A DNA stretch of 64,000 nt from Streptomyces sp. CBMA152 (lineage in GTDB: Bacteria > Actinomycetota > Actinomycetes > Streptomycetales > Streptomycetaceae): assembly GCF_014596475.1 (NCBI RefSeq), contig NZ_MECJ01000009.1:276406-340405 (forward strand). The letters are read 5' to 3'. The notes beneath the pieces are model-generated. The model worked only from the letters and a program-made list of their open reading frames with translations. It was not told the DNA's origin and made no database searches. Of this stretch, positions 1 to 7,703 are shown piece by piece. The position numbers and the translations under genes were made by a program. Within the stretch, counting starts at the first letter, position 1; the number at the start of each line of letters is the position of its first letter.

Positions 1-41
1 ATTCGGCGCCACGGGTGCAGCGCACGCCCTGTGTCTGTGTG

Positions 42-545
42 TCAGAGATTGGTGAGTCGTTCGCCTTCGCGGTCCTCAAGTATGTGGTCCACACACACCG
101 CAAGGATGATCAGCATGGTCGCGTCCCGTTCGCTCATCACGTCGACCGCATAGGCGTCGCGGATGGTGAACCAGCGGCGCGAGACATGCGCCAAAGTAGT
201 GCCGTGGTGCTGGATGTCGAACTCGCGGTCCCAGAGGTTGCCCACGACGCGCAGCCTGCGACCGTCCCCCAGGCGGACCTTGAAGCGGTCGCCGAAGATC
301 CGCAGCGTCCGCTTGCTGATCAAGCCCACCGTCTCGCCGTCCTGTTTGATCAGGATGGTGTGGTGCAGCGTGAAGACCTTTTTGACGATGCTGGCAACGT
401 GGTTGCCCCGGGTGTCCACGAAGTCGAAGGTCGTCCGCAGCCGGAACAGCTTGCGGTCGACCTTGAACAGCTTCTCCCGGTGCTCGGTCTCCACCCACGC
501 TTCCTCATGGAAGGCGAGCATGCGGTCGCGTACCAGGTAGCGCAT
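42..545 (-). CDS. LURP-one-related (YxjI/Tubby-like) family protein
   Basis: This is a 167-residue protein beginning MRYLVRDRML and resembling the LURP-one-related (YxjI, Tubby C-terminal-like) family. Characteristic stretches are the ones reading KLFKVDRKLFRLRTTF, the G-N-H-V-A-S-I-V-K-K segment and a C-terminal hydrophobic strand (MLIILAVCVDHIL). The family folds as a beta-barrel around a central helix and its biochemical role in bacteria is not established. I chose the ATG at 545 because a GGAGG-type ribosome site lies 6-10 bases upstream; the longer frame from 593 lacks one. A TTGCGCAA element and a TAATAT box lie about 90-110 bases upstream and may be its promoter. It has no operon partner. 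Family assignment is fairly secure, function is not. Confidence 0.85.
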   Translation of the reverse strand: MRYLVRDRMLAFHEEAWVETEHREKLFKVDRKLFRLRTTFDFVDTRGNHVASIVKKVFTLHHTILIKQDGETVGLISKRTLRIFGDRFKVRLGDGRRLRVVGNLWDREFDIQHHGTTLAHVSRRWFTIRDAYAVDVMSERDATMLIILAVCVDHILEDREGERLTNL

Positions 546-631
546 GGGATACCTCCGTCCAGATCGCTCAGGCACCCGGGCTCCGGGCGCCAACGACTCG
601 GGCCCGCCCGATCAGCGAAGCCCCACCCGGC

Positions 632-656
632 ATATTAGTTGCTCACTTGCGCAACT
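632..656 (-). promoter_or_regulatory. TTGCGCAA element with TAATAT box upstream of the LURP-one gene
   Basis: On the minus strand the order is TTGCGCAA (654-647), a CAACTA half-site, then TAATAT (637-632), all upstream of the start at 545. The same TTGCGCAA...CAACTA arrangement occurs upstream of the LCP gene near 45238. TAATAT looks like a -10 box. The TTGCGCAA core is too close to be an ordinary -35 box, so it is more likely an operator. Confidence 0.35.
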
Positions 657-760
657 CATGACCATGGGTCATACGCGCATCGCTGCGCGGCTTGATGGAT
701 CGCACCAGCGCGCTCCAAGACGCGCACCGTGCGGCGACGTGACCGGGAACGAAGCGGGGC

Positions 761-1568
761 TCAGCCCCGGGCCGGCACCATCACCTTGTCGGTGACGGCG
801 TAACGACCGTCGGTCCAGTACGGCGCCGCACCAGGCGAGGTCTCCTTGTCCTGGCCCGTACGGGCATCCAGGACCACCAGACCGTTCTGCTCCGTCCGGC
901 CGTAGACCATCCCGTGCCGGGCACCGGTCACGTTGGGAGCCACCCGCCCCGAACTGTCCGGCAGGGCCCACAGCGCCTTCCCGGTGTGTGGGTCCATACC
1001 GAAGGCTTCCGAGCCACTGCTCGCGCAGACCACGACAGACTGCTGGTCGTACTGGCACCAACCGGTGCATACCGTGGCCCGACGGGACCTTGAAGCTCAG
1101 TTCTTCGCCGGAGGCGGGCACGATGGCGGTGACGTTGCCGAAGGGCTTTCCCTTCAGCCCCTGGAGCAGGAGCAGTTCGGGCCCGGCAGCCACAGCCGTC
1201 GCGGAGTCCGTCGCCTTCGACCACGCCGTGGAGCCGTCCCCTACGGCCCGCGCCTGAAGACTCTCGGGCGACCAGGAGCCCGACGACTTCAGGCCGATGA
1301 CCCGACCGGCGGCGACCTCCACTGGCTTGAGCTGCGGATCCCCCCAGACCGCCTTGCCCATGGCGAGGTCGATCGCCACAACACCCACCTTGTCCCTCTC
1401 GTTCACACTCACCACAGCAGTCGTCCGGTCGACGCCGATGATGGCGGTCTTGAACGACGACTGTGCGGCGTCCGTGAATTCCTCGGGCAGGTCCACCACA
1501 TGCCGCCAAGCCAACCGGACAGCGTCCGCGTCGGCAGCCACGACCTCGATCGCGCTGTGGGCGGGCGT
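761..1568 (-). pseudogene. Decayed PQQ/beta-propeller-repeat protein
   Basis: Two overlapping minus-strand frames encode consecutive parts of one protein. The upstream frame (to about 1065) reads through IDLAMGKAVWGDPQLKP and a repeat ending EELSFKVPSGHGMHR. The downstream frame resumes with WCQYDQQSVVVCASSGSEA and FGMDPHTGKALWAL, ending at a stop at 761. The shift needs one base near 1060-1066. The blade-like D-x-x-T-G-K-x-L-W pattern is typical of PQQ/WD-like beta-propeller proteins. The 5' end is also missing: upstream of GTG 1541 the frame meets a stop after about nine codons, with no signal peptide or membrane anchor. A sequencing error could explain the frameshift but not the lost N-terminus. 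Confidence 0.7.
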
Positions 1569-1794
1569 GGTCCCCGTTCCCCCTCAGCGTGACATGCGGG
1601 AGGCCTCCGCCTGGACCCTACCTACGCTGCTGCCAGCGGTGGGGAGTTGGCAGACCACGTCATGCGGTCCTGGCCTGTCGCCTGGTCAAGCCGATGGATG
1701 GTGCCGCCGCCGCAACTGTGCGGGAATCGCCAGGCAGACGAGCGTCATCTTCTGTCCGATCGCGGACCGCATCGGCCCGGGGCGCGCGTACGAA

Positions 1795-2640
1795 TCACTC
1801 CGAGGACTCGGCCACCGGCGGGAGTTGAGATGCGCGGGCGGTGGTTCGGCGACTGGTTCGGTAGTGGCCCGGGGTCGTTCCGATGATGTTGGTGAACGCT
1901 GCGATGAAGCTGCTGGGGTTGGCCCAACCGCAGGCGTAGGCGGTTTGCGTGATGTCGTGGCCGTCGGCGAGGAGTACGAGCGCGTGGTAGATGCGTAGTT
2001 GCGTGCGCCACTCATAGAAGGTCATGCCGAGTTCGTTGCGGATCAGTCGACTGAGGGTGCGTGTGCTCGCTCCGATCGTCTTCCCGAGTTCGGCCAGGGT
2101 GGCGTTGTCCGCCGGCGTCTCGTGCAGCATCCGCGCGATGGCTTGCAGTCGGTCGTCCTGTGGCTCCGGCAGGTGCAATGGCTGCTCGTGTGCATCGCGG
2201 AGTTCATCGACGAGGACGCGAAGGAGGCGAGAGCGCGCGGAGCGGCTGTAACCAGGCACGGCGTCCCCGTAGTTGCGGGGGCCGGTCAGGGCGAGCAGGA
2301 CCTCACGGGCGAGGTCGGAGGCCAGGAACACGGCGGGATGGTCCGGTATGAGCCGGGCGAGGGATGGTGCGAGAAAGACGATCCGCATATCGGTGTCGCC
2401 GTGGGCGTGGTGGTAATGCGTGAACCCGGCGGGCGTCCAGGCGACCCGGTTGGCGGGAGCGATCGACGTGCCGCGCTCGGTGTGAACTGCCAAGACACCG
2501 CTGGCTGCATACACCAGGTGTCCCCGTGCGTGCGACTGCACCGCGCTGGTTTCGCCGGACGGCCAGAGGTGGCGCCCGCCTGACGGCCACACATGTGACG
2601 TCACACCGGCGGTCGGGGAAGGTTGGCGGCGAACAGGCAT
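1795..2640 (-). CDS. AraC family transcriptional regulator with cupin sensor domain
   Basis: This 281-residue protein has an N-terminal cupin-like ligand domain (around residues 35-110, including the segment FTHYHHAHGDTDMRIVF) and a C-terminal double helix-turn-helix of the AraC/XylS family. The HTH segments are LAELGKTIGASTRTLSRLIR and the YACGWANPSSFIAAF block, followed by the usual P-G-H-Y-R. It is divergent from an alpha/beta hydrolase gene with about 150 bp between them, so control of that gene and of itself is the natural inference. The start is uncertain: ATG 2640 has no clear ribosome site, and an in-frame ATG at 2697 is an alternative. The effector is unknown. Confidence 0.88.
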   Translation of the reverse strand: MPVRRQPSPTAGVTSHVWPSGGRHLWPSGETSAVQSHARGHLVYAASGVLAVHTERGTSIAPANRVAWTPAGFTHYHHAHGDTDMRIVFLAPSLARLIPDHPAVFLASDLAREVLLALTGPRNYGDAVPGYSRSARSRLLRVLVDELRDAHEQPLHLPEPQDDRLQAIARMLHETPADNATLAELGKTIGASTRTLSRLIRNELGMTFYEWRTQLRIYHALVLLADGHDITQTAYACGWANPSSFIAAFTNIIGTTPGHYRTSRRTTARASQLPPVAESSE

Positions 2641-2792
2641 CAGTTGGCATTCTAGCGGTAGCAAGCCACACCTTGATCTGGTGACACTTTCCTCCATGCG
2701 GAGTGGTCTTCCGTCGCGCAAGGCGCCCGACCGCACCACTCGCCATCGAGGCGGCGTGCCTCGATGCCGCGACTTGAGAGAAGGAGAAACAC

Positions 2793-3503
2793 ATGGCGAC
2801 GTTCGTCCTCGTGCCCGGTGCCTGGAAGGGCTCCTGGGCCTTTGAGGCAGTGGTTCCGCTGCTGGAGCGTGCCGGTCACACCGTGCACGCCCTGACCCTG
2901 ACCGGTCTGCGGCCGGACGACGACCACGCGACGGTGGCGAGCTCCAACCTCGACACGCACGCCGACGACGTATTGCGACTCCTCGATCGCACCCACACCA
3001 CCAGCGCGACGCTGGTCGGCCACAGCTACGCCGGGATGGTGATCGCCGCCGCCGCTGATCGCGCCGACGGCCGGATCTCGCGACTGGTGCATCTCGACGC
3101 CTTTGTACCGCTCGATGGCGAGTCGTGGTGGTCGTCAGCGAACGGGTATTTCCGGGAACTGGTCGCTGCCGGCGCTGGGGCCACCGGCTACGCCGTCCGG
3201 CCGCCGGACGGCGGCGATCCCCGCCGCCGCCCCCATCCCCTCGCCTCGTTCCTGCAGACGATACGGCTCACAGGCACCCTCGCCCAGGTCCCCCGTCGGG
3301 AGTTCATCTACTGCTCGGGATGGGAAGACCGGACACCGTTCGCTGACCTGCGCACCCGACTCCAAGCCGACCCCGAATGGCAGGTCCACGACCTCCCCAC
3401 CGGCCACGACGCCATGAATGAGGCCCCGGAGGCGGTCGCCGCACTACTGCTCGGCGAGGGCCTCGCCGATGCGTCGACGCACAGACGGCAGGCCTGCCGT
3501 TAA
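2793..3503 (+). CDS. Alpha/beta hydrolase fold protein
   Basis: A 236-residue alpha/beta hydrolase. The nucleophile elbow is G-H-S-Y-A-G (in TLVGHSYAGMVI, near residue 77). The N-terminal strand reads FVLVPGAWKGSWAFE, with an oxyanion-forming G-A-W, and a likely catalytic His lies in GHDAMNEAPEAVA near the C-terminus. This pattern is shared by small esterases related to salicylate-esterase/hydroxynitrile-lyase-type enzymes (the 'alpha/beta fold hydrolase' group with the G-A-W-x-G-x-W motif). It is cytosolic, with no signal peptide. The start is supported by AAGGAG six bases upstream. It probably forms a regulator-target pair with the divergent AraC gene. Substrate is unknown. Confidence 0.88.
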   Translation: MATFVLVPGAWKGSWAFEAVVPLLERAGHTVHALTLTGLRPDDDHATVASSNLDTHADDVLRLLDRTHTTSATLVGHSYAGMVIAAAADRADGRISRLVHLDAFVPLDGESWWSSANGYFRELVAAGAGATGYAVRPPDGGDPRRRPHPLASFLQTIRLTGTLAQVPRREFIYCSGWEDRTPFADLRTRLQADPEWQVHDLPTGHDAMNEAPEAVAALLLGEGLADASTHRRQACR

Positions 3504-3542
3504 GGGCCACACAAGGCCCGGACGGGCTCGGCTTCACCGGGC

Positions 3543-3973
3543 TCAGAAGTTGCTGGGCGGCAGCGGAAGAGGCAGCCCGGGCAGGCCGTCGATGCTCTGC
3601 GCGATGTGGTCCTTCTTGGCGAAGTACGCGCTCAACGAGGCGTCGTCCTCGCGCGAGAAGCGCTTGCCGTGCAGGTCGCGGTCTTCGTCGTACGACATGA
3701 AGGGCACCCCGTATCCGCAGGAGTCACGGACGAGTTCGGCCGTCACCACGATGATCGCTCGAAGGCACACCGCATCACCGTGATCCGGCCGTTCTCCCGC
3801 AGGTGCGCAATCGCCTCGGCAGTACTGCCGGCGAAGTCGAGGTAGACGACCCGCTGCTCGTCGAGCACCGCGAAGGAGCCCTTGAGGCCCTTGGCAGAGA
3901 GGTTGACCGTGCCATCGCGGCCCAGCGGGGCGGTCGCGACGAAAAATACCGGCTGCTGCTCTATGAAAGTAAG
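3543..3973 (-). pseudogene. Remnant of a pyridoxamine 5'-phosphate oxidase-family flavoprotein
   Basis: Two minus-strand frames match the two ends of one PPOX-family protein. The upstream part contains FIEQQPVFFVATAPLGRDG and ends at a stretch reading GRITVM-C-AFE (to about 3750). The downstream part, in another frame, begins AIIVVTAELVRDSCGYGVPF and ends SIDGLPGL. In intact relatives these are separated by roughly 40 residues covering the FMN-binding R-x-x-x-L-x-G-R-G strand, which is missing here. The 5' end also lacks a credible start, since it runs into the spacer after the tyrosinase gene. I call this a deletion-plus-frameshift pseudogene. Confidence 0.75.
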
Positions 3974-4004
3974 CCTCCGGGGCAAGTGGTGGGCTCGGCG
4001 CCGG

Positions 4005-5137
4005 TCAACTGGGGTTGCGAGCGTTGGTGAAGACGATTCCGGTGTTCTGTCCCTGCCCGATCCAGAAGACGTCGACGAGCCCGGGTGCGGTACTGACGGC
4101 AGCGATACCACCGTTCGGGTCGGCCGAACCAGGGATAGGGGCGACATCAGCGATCGGGTTGTTCCACGTCCCGTCGGGGTTGCGGGCGTTGGTGAACAGT
4201 TTTCCGTCGTGCCGAGCCCAGAACACATCGACGAGGCCGGACACAGTGCTCACAGCAGCGATGCCACCGTTCGGGTCGGCCGAGCCAGGGTTGGGGGCGA
4301 CATCGGCGATCGGGTCGTTCCAGGTCCCATCGGGGTTGCGGGCGTTGGTGAAGACGACTCCCGCGTTCTCGCCCTGCCCGACCCAGAACACGTCGACGAG
4401 CCCGGGTCTGGTGCTGACAGCAGCGATACCGCCGTTCGGGTCGGCCGAACCGAGGTTGGGGGCGACATCGGCGATCGGGTTGTTCCACGTCCCGTCGGGG
4501 TTACGGGCATTGGTGAAAACAATGCCGGCGTTTTCCCCCTGCCCGATCCAGAACACGTCGACCAGCCCAGGCGCGGTGCTGACAGCAGCGATACCACCAT
4601 TGGGATCGGCCGAACCAGGGTTGGGGGCAACGTTGGCTATCGGGTTGTTCCACGTCCCGTTGGCGTTGCGGGCGTTGGTAAAGACAATGCCGTCGGACCG
4701 AATCCAGAACACCTCGACGAGGCCCGGCCTGGTACTCACAGCGGCGATGCCACCGTTCGGCTCGACCGAACCAGGGTTGGGGGCGACATCGGCGATCGGG
4801 TTGTTCCACGTCCCGTCGGGGTTACGGGCATTGGTGAAGATAATTCCGTCGGACCGAATCCAGAACACATCGACAAGGCCGGGCGCAGTGCTGACGGCAG
4901 CAATGCCGCCATTGGGGTCGGCCGAACCGGGGTTGGGGGCAACGTTGGCTATCGGGTTGTTCCACGTCCCGTTGGCGTTACGGGCGTTGGTGAAGAGGAC
5001 ACCGGCGTTTCTTCCCTGTCCGATCCAGAACGCCTCGGCGAGACCCGGAGTGGCACTGACAGCGGCGATGCCGCTGTTCAGGTCGGCCGAGCCAGGGTTA
5101 GGGGCTACATCGGCGATCGGGTCGTTCCAGGGGCCCT
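4005..5137 (-). repeat. Seven in-frame coding repeats of about 160 bp in the tyrosinase gene
   Basis: Seven tandem units encode the seven propeller blades. Units differ by a few substitutions and by an indel of three codons in the loop (the G-Q-G-E-N-A-G form versus R-S-D-G). The close nucleotide identity suggests recent duplication or gene conversion. Blade number could vary between strains. Confidence 0.9.
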
Positions 5138-5810
5138 CGAACTCGTCATACCGATATCCGAGTGCGCGATGGTCGAGCACATCTGCCGGTGTGCGACCAG
5201 AGAACTCCCTCATCGGGTCGGTGAGACCAAACCCCGGGCCGCTCGACACGAACGGAGCTTCGGGATGCCCGCGCTGCCATCGCACCCACAGCAGGTCGAT
5301 CCAGCTGTGATGCAAGTAGAAGGCCGGGTCGCCGGGCGAGGTGAACCCAGACATGACGCCACCGACCCACGAATGCGGCGGATTGTGGATGTTCTGTTCC
5401 AGATCCGGCCAGAACTCGTCGTAAGTGCCGAGCTCTTGATTTGCTTCGACCTGCTTCGGTGTTGGCAGTCCGCCTACTCCAAGCATTCGATGCAGGTTCC
5501 ACTGCGTGTCGAACTGACCCAGGAAAGCATCGGACCACAATGGATCGTCCACTTTATTGTCCACCGACGAGTTCCAATAGGGGATCGAGACCGTCGGGTC
5601 GATCCGCTGCAGTTCACGCTCGAAGCGGAGCAGGAACTCGCGATGCCACGGAAGAAAGTGTGAGGTCTGGTGAATACCCTGGTGGAATATCCTGCTGTGC
5701 AGTTGGGCGAAACTGTCGACAATACCGCTCGATTTCAGCTGGAAGACGGCCTGCACGAACCTGTTCCGCTCGTCATCCGTAAGGCTGTGATAGTTCTTTC
5801 GGAGTACCAT
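4005..5810 (-). CDS. Tyrosinase-like copper oxidase fused to a seven-bladed PLL-like beta-propeller
   Basis: A 601-residue protein. Residues 1 to about 225 are a tyrosinase/type-3 copper domain. CuA ligands are likely H38, H47 and H56 (the last in HFLPWHREFLLRFE). CuB ligands are H142 and H146 (NIHNPPHSWVGG) plus a His of FYLHHSWIDLLW. Residues 226-601 are seven near-identical units of about 52-55 residues, each with W-N-(N/D)-P-I-A, G-G-I-A-A-V-S, V-F-W and F-T-N-A-R-N. This pattern resembles the PLL (Photorhabdus lectin-like) propeller family. There is no signal peptide and no MelC1-type caddie gene. The ATG at 5810 is chosen because it lies one base past the stop of the upstream gene, implying translational coupling. 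The expected reaction is o-hydroxylation or oxidation of phenols. The propeller suggests carbohydrate or surface binding (inference). Confidence 0.9.
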   Translation of the reverse strand: MVLRKNYHSLTDDERNRFVQAVFQLKSSGIVDSFAQLHSRIFHQGIHQTSHFLPWHREFLLRFERELQRIDPTVSIPYWNSSVDNKVDDPLWSDAFLGQFDTQWNLHRMLGVGGLPTPKQVEANQELGTYDEFWPDLEQNIHNPPHSWVGGVMSGFTSPGDPAFYLHHSWIDLLWVRWQRGHPEAPFVSSGPGFGLTDPMREFSGRTPADVLDHRALGYRYDEFEGPWNDPIADVAPNPGSADLNSGIAAVSATPGLAEAFWIGQGRNAGVLFTNARNANGTWNNPIANVAPNPGSADPNGGIAAVSTAPGLVDVFWIRSDGIIFTNARNPDGTWNNPIADVAPNPGSVEPNGGIAAVSTRPGLVEVFWIRSDGIVFTNARNANGTWNNPIANVAPNPGSADPNGGIAAVSTAPGLVDVFWIGQGENAGIVFTNARNPDGTWNNPIADVAPNLGSADPNGGIAAVSTRPGLVDVFWVGQGENAGVVFTNARNPDGTWNDPIADVAPNPGSADPNGGIAAVSTVSGLVDVFWARHDGKLFTNARNPDGTWNNPIADVAPIPGSADPNGGIAAVSTAPGLVDVFWIGQGQNTGIVFTNARNPS

Positions 5811-5811
5811 C

Positions 5812-6057
5812 TCATCCCCCGCTGCTGCGCGCACGATCGCGGCGGACTCTGTCCGACGTCCGTTGATAGTCGACGAAGGCCCTCGCTAGGTCCATCAGGT
5901 CGTCGCGCCAGTCATAGGCGTACTGGTGCAGAAAGTAGCGCCCGTCCGGCAGTTGGCCGTAGCTGATGGTTTCGTCGTCGATCGAGAGTACGAGTTCGGT
6001 TCCGGCCACACGTAGCTCGATGCGGTGCCCGTTGTGATGGAGGCGTTCCGGTCGCAC
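5812..6057 (-). CDS. Small protein coupled to the tyrosinase-propeller gene
   Basis: An 81-residue protein starting at GTG 6057 with a strong GGGGAGG ribosome site. It contains a segment reading RIELRVAGTELVLSIDDETI, then GQLPDGRYFLHQYAYDWRDD, and a basic C-terminus ending R-S-S-G-G. The stop (5812-5814) is one base from the ATG of the tyrosinase gene, so the two are almost certainly co-translated. It has no Tat or Sec signal and no recognisable copper-binding His cluster, so it is not an obvious MelC1 homologue. It may still be a partner or chaperone for the oxidase. I do not recognise the family. Confidence 0.75.
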   Translation of the reverse strand: MRPERLHHNGHRIELRVAGTELVLSIDDETISYGQLPDGRYFLHQYAYDWRDDLMDLARAFVDYQRTSDRVRRDRARSSGG

Positions 6058-6190
6058 GAGACCTCCCCTGGTAAGGGTCGACTCTCAATACCGCCCCGGC
6101 CACGACCAGCGTGCGGGCGGCTACCAGACCTATAGCACCATCGTAGGTAGACCCTGGAGCTATCGCACCTCCGTGGGGACGGACTACCGG

Positions 6191-6240
6191 CGGCGACAGC
6201 GGCGTGGGCAGGTTGCGTGCCTGCCCGGCCGCTGTCACCG
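6191..6240 (-). terminator. GC-rich hairpin after the I36-like gene
   Basis: A long stem (arms 6191-6212 and 6220-6240, seven-base loop, a few mismatches) lies about 40 bases beyond the stop of the gene ending at 6279. No T tract follows, as is common for actinomycete terminators. Confidence 0.6.
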
Positions 6241-6278
6241 CCGATGCGTGGGGCCGACGCGACGGCAAGCGGGCGCGG

Positions 6279-6650
6279 TCACCCCCGGCACTGGGGGGAA
6301 TCGGTGATCCGCAGTTTGTCCACGGTGCCGATGGACGGGGCATGAAGCGTCGCCCCGGGGCCGACGCAGGCCGTCCGGCCGTTCGTGAAGTGCAGTAGAG
6401 CGCCGTCGTCGTGGCGGGTGTTGACGACGTATTCGGCTCCCCGGCTGCGGGTCAGTGTCTGCCAGCCGGGGGTGATGTCCTTGAACTTTCCGACCCCGCC
6501 CTCCCCCACGTAGAAGCAGACGTACGGGTAGTCGCACGCGAGTCCCTGAGCGGGGGCCGCCGAGGCGGAGGAGGCGGGCGCCATGAGGGCCCCGGCGGCC
6601 GCGACGAGCACTCCTGCGGTCGCCATGGCGTTTCGCAGCTGAAAGCCCAT
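6279..6650 (-). CDS. Secreted small protein, peptidase inhibitor I36-like
   Basis: A 123-residue protein with a Sec signal peptide (hydrophobic core AMATAGVLVAAAGALMAPA, cleavage after A-S-A near residue 32). The mature part has a C-D-Y-P-Y-V-C-F-Y start and two further cysteines (in R-T-A-C-V and near the end, S-P-Q-C). This fits the small secreted I36/beta-gamma-crystallin-like fold found in actinomycetes, but that assignment is only probable. The ATG at 6650 overlaps the stop of the upstream DUF2690 gene in a TGATG arrangement, so the two are translationally coupled. Confidence 0.75.
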   Translation of the reverse strand: MGFQLRNAMATAGVLVAAAGALMAPASSASAAPAQGLACDYPYVCFYVGEGGVGKFKDITPGWQTLTRSRGAEYVVNTRHDDGALLHFTNGRTACVGPGATLHAPSIGTVDKLRITDSPQCRG

Positions 6651-7057
6651 CAGTAGTCCAACGTGCACTCGGTGTTGGCGGAGAAGTAGCCGCACGCCCA
6701 TGCCTTCACGTCCTTGTCGTTGATCATGACGCTGTAGAACTTCCCGCTCCCGTACGTGGTGTACTTCTTGCCCTGCTTGTTCTTGATCTCGATCTTCGAG
6801 CCGGACGGGGCGCTGATCTTGAAGCGGCCCCAGGCCGCCCGGCAGGACGGGCTGTAGCGCAGTTCCATGGCGCCGATGGGAGCCTGCCTGTTCTCGGCCA
6901 CGGTGCGGGCGTCGTTGGCGCAGGTCGTGGCGGCGGGGTTCTTGCCGTTGCAGGTGGCGCCCAGGCAGCTGGTGGCCGCCGAGGCGTTGGGCGCGGCGGC
7001 CAGGCCGGTGGCCAGGAGCGCTCCGGTGCCCAGCAGGACGGCGATGCGGTGCTTCAT
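6650..7057 (-). CDS. Secreted DUF2690 (YjfA-like) protein, copy 1
   Basis: A 135-residue exported protein. It has a Sec signal peptide (HRIAVLLGTGALLATGLAAA, cleavage near A-S-A-A). The DUF2690 signature follows: C-L-G-A-T-C-N-G-K-N-P, then T-T-C-A-N-D-A-R-T-V, then LRYSPSCRAAWGRF. Two extra C-terminal cysteines (A-C-G-Y, E-C-T-L) are not in the paralogue at 9068-9484. The start has GAGAGG upstream. The stop overlaps the next start (TGATG). Function of DUF2690 is unknown; its members are small disulfide-bonded secreted proteins. Confidence 0.85.
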   Translation of the reverse strand: MKHRIAVLLGTGALLATGLAAAPNASAATSCLGATCNGKNPAATTCANDARTVAENRQAPIGAMELRYSPSCRAAWGRFKISAPSGSKIEIKNKQGKKYTTYGSGKFYSVMINDKDVKAWACGYFSANTECTLDY

Positions 7058-7090
7058 GACGTACCTCTCAGATGGGAGGGGAGGAGGTGT

Positions 7091-7127
7091 GCACCCGGCG
7101 GGGCGCCTCGTGCGCCCCGCCGGGTGC
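7091..7127 (-). terminator. Perfect 16-bp-stem hairpin terminator
   Basis: Arms 7091-7106 (beginning GCACCCGGCG) and 7112-7127 pair perfectly around a five-base loop CTCGT. It lies 20 bases beyond the stop of the peptidase gene at 7147 and upstream of the DUF2690 gene at 7057, so it should separate the two transcripts. Confidence 0.8.
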
Positions 7128-7146
7128 GGGTGGGGCCGTGGGGTGA

Positions 7147-7662
7147 TCAGCGGCTGGTCGCGGCGGTGCAGGCCGAGCTGCCACCGCAGAAGGCGATGTC
7201 CCAGTGGCTGCCCTCGCGCGCGTAGACGTTGCCCGCAGAGGACCGGTAGCGGGCGGCGCCGTCGCCGCGCGTCGCGATGTGCGTGAAGTTGTGGGTTATG
7301 TAGTTGCTGACGCACGAGTTGGGGTTGATGTCGGCCTTGTAGCCGTTGTAGTGGCTGTAGGTGCCGGAGGCGTGGCCGACTTCGGTGCCGCCGGTGACGT
7401 TGATCGCGCACTTACTGGCGCTCTTGAGCGTCTTGAGGCCGGTCACGGTGGCCACGTTCATCTGCTCGAACGACGTGCAGGAGGAGTTCGAGCGGGTGAC
7501 GCAGTTGCCGCTGGACGACCAGGTGACTCCGGCGCCCCGCAGTTGGGACGCGGCCGCCGACTGAGAGAGCTTGGTGACGGCGAACGCGTTGCCGGGCAGG
7601 GCCAGTACGGCGGCCGCACCGAGCGCGCCCGCGGTCAGGGACAGACGGTGGAACGTGCGCAT
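7147..7662 (-). CDS. Secreted LAS-type (M15-like) peptidoglycan peptidase candidate
   Basis: A 171-residue exported protein with a clear signal peptide (cleavage near G-N-A-F-A, residue 28). The mature domain has the zinc pattern of LAS metallopeptidases: H104 and D111 in S-H-Y-N-G-Y-K-A-D-I, and H153 in G-S-H-W-D-I-A. D-Ala-D-Ala carboxypeptidases and endolysins of peptidase M15 share this H-x(6)-D plus H-x-D arrangement. Six cysteines suggest disulfides. The expected role is cleavage of peptidoglycan stem peptides outside the cell. ATG 7662 is preferred over 7683 because GGAAGGA lies seven bases upstream of it. The domain is short and divergent, so substrate is inferred. Confidence 0.72.
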   Translation of the reverse strand: MRTFHRLSLTAGALGAAAVLALPGNAFAVTKLSQSAAASQLRGAGVTWSSSGNCVTRSNSSCTSFEQMNVATVTGLKTLKSASKCAINVTGGTEVGHASGTYSHYNGYKADINPNSCVSNYITHNFTHIATRGDGAARYRSSAGNVYAREGSHWDIAFCGGSSACTAATSR

Positions 7663-7703
7663 GTGGATGTCCTTCCAGGTCATGGGTGCTTCCTGCGGAA
7701 CGC

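Noticed and set aside
2594..2605. TGTGACGTCACA palindrome as AraC operator
   Set aside because: It lies inside the AraC coding sequence and not in the divergent spacer, and the core also occurs at 35,918 near unrelated genes.
4005..5137. The repeats as a CRISPR array
   Set aside because: Units are about 160 bp, in frame and encode a repeated protein motif; there are no short repeats with unique spacers.
3882..5663. Plus-strand repetitive frame opposite the tyrosinase
   Set aside because: It mirrors the seven propeller repeats. The minus-strand frame has copper ligands and a coupled start.
5812..6057. MelC1-type tyrosinase cofactor
   Set aside because: No Tat signal, no His cluster and a different size and sequence. 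Only the position is reminiscent.
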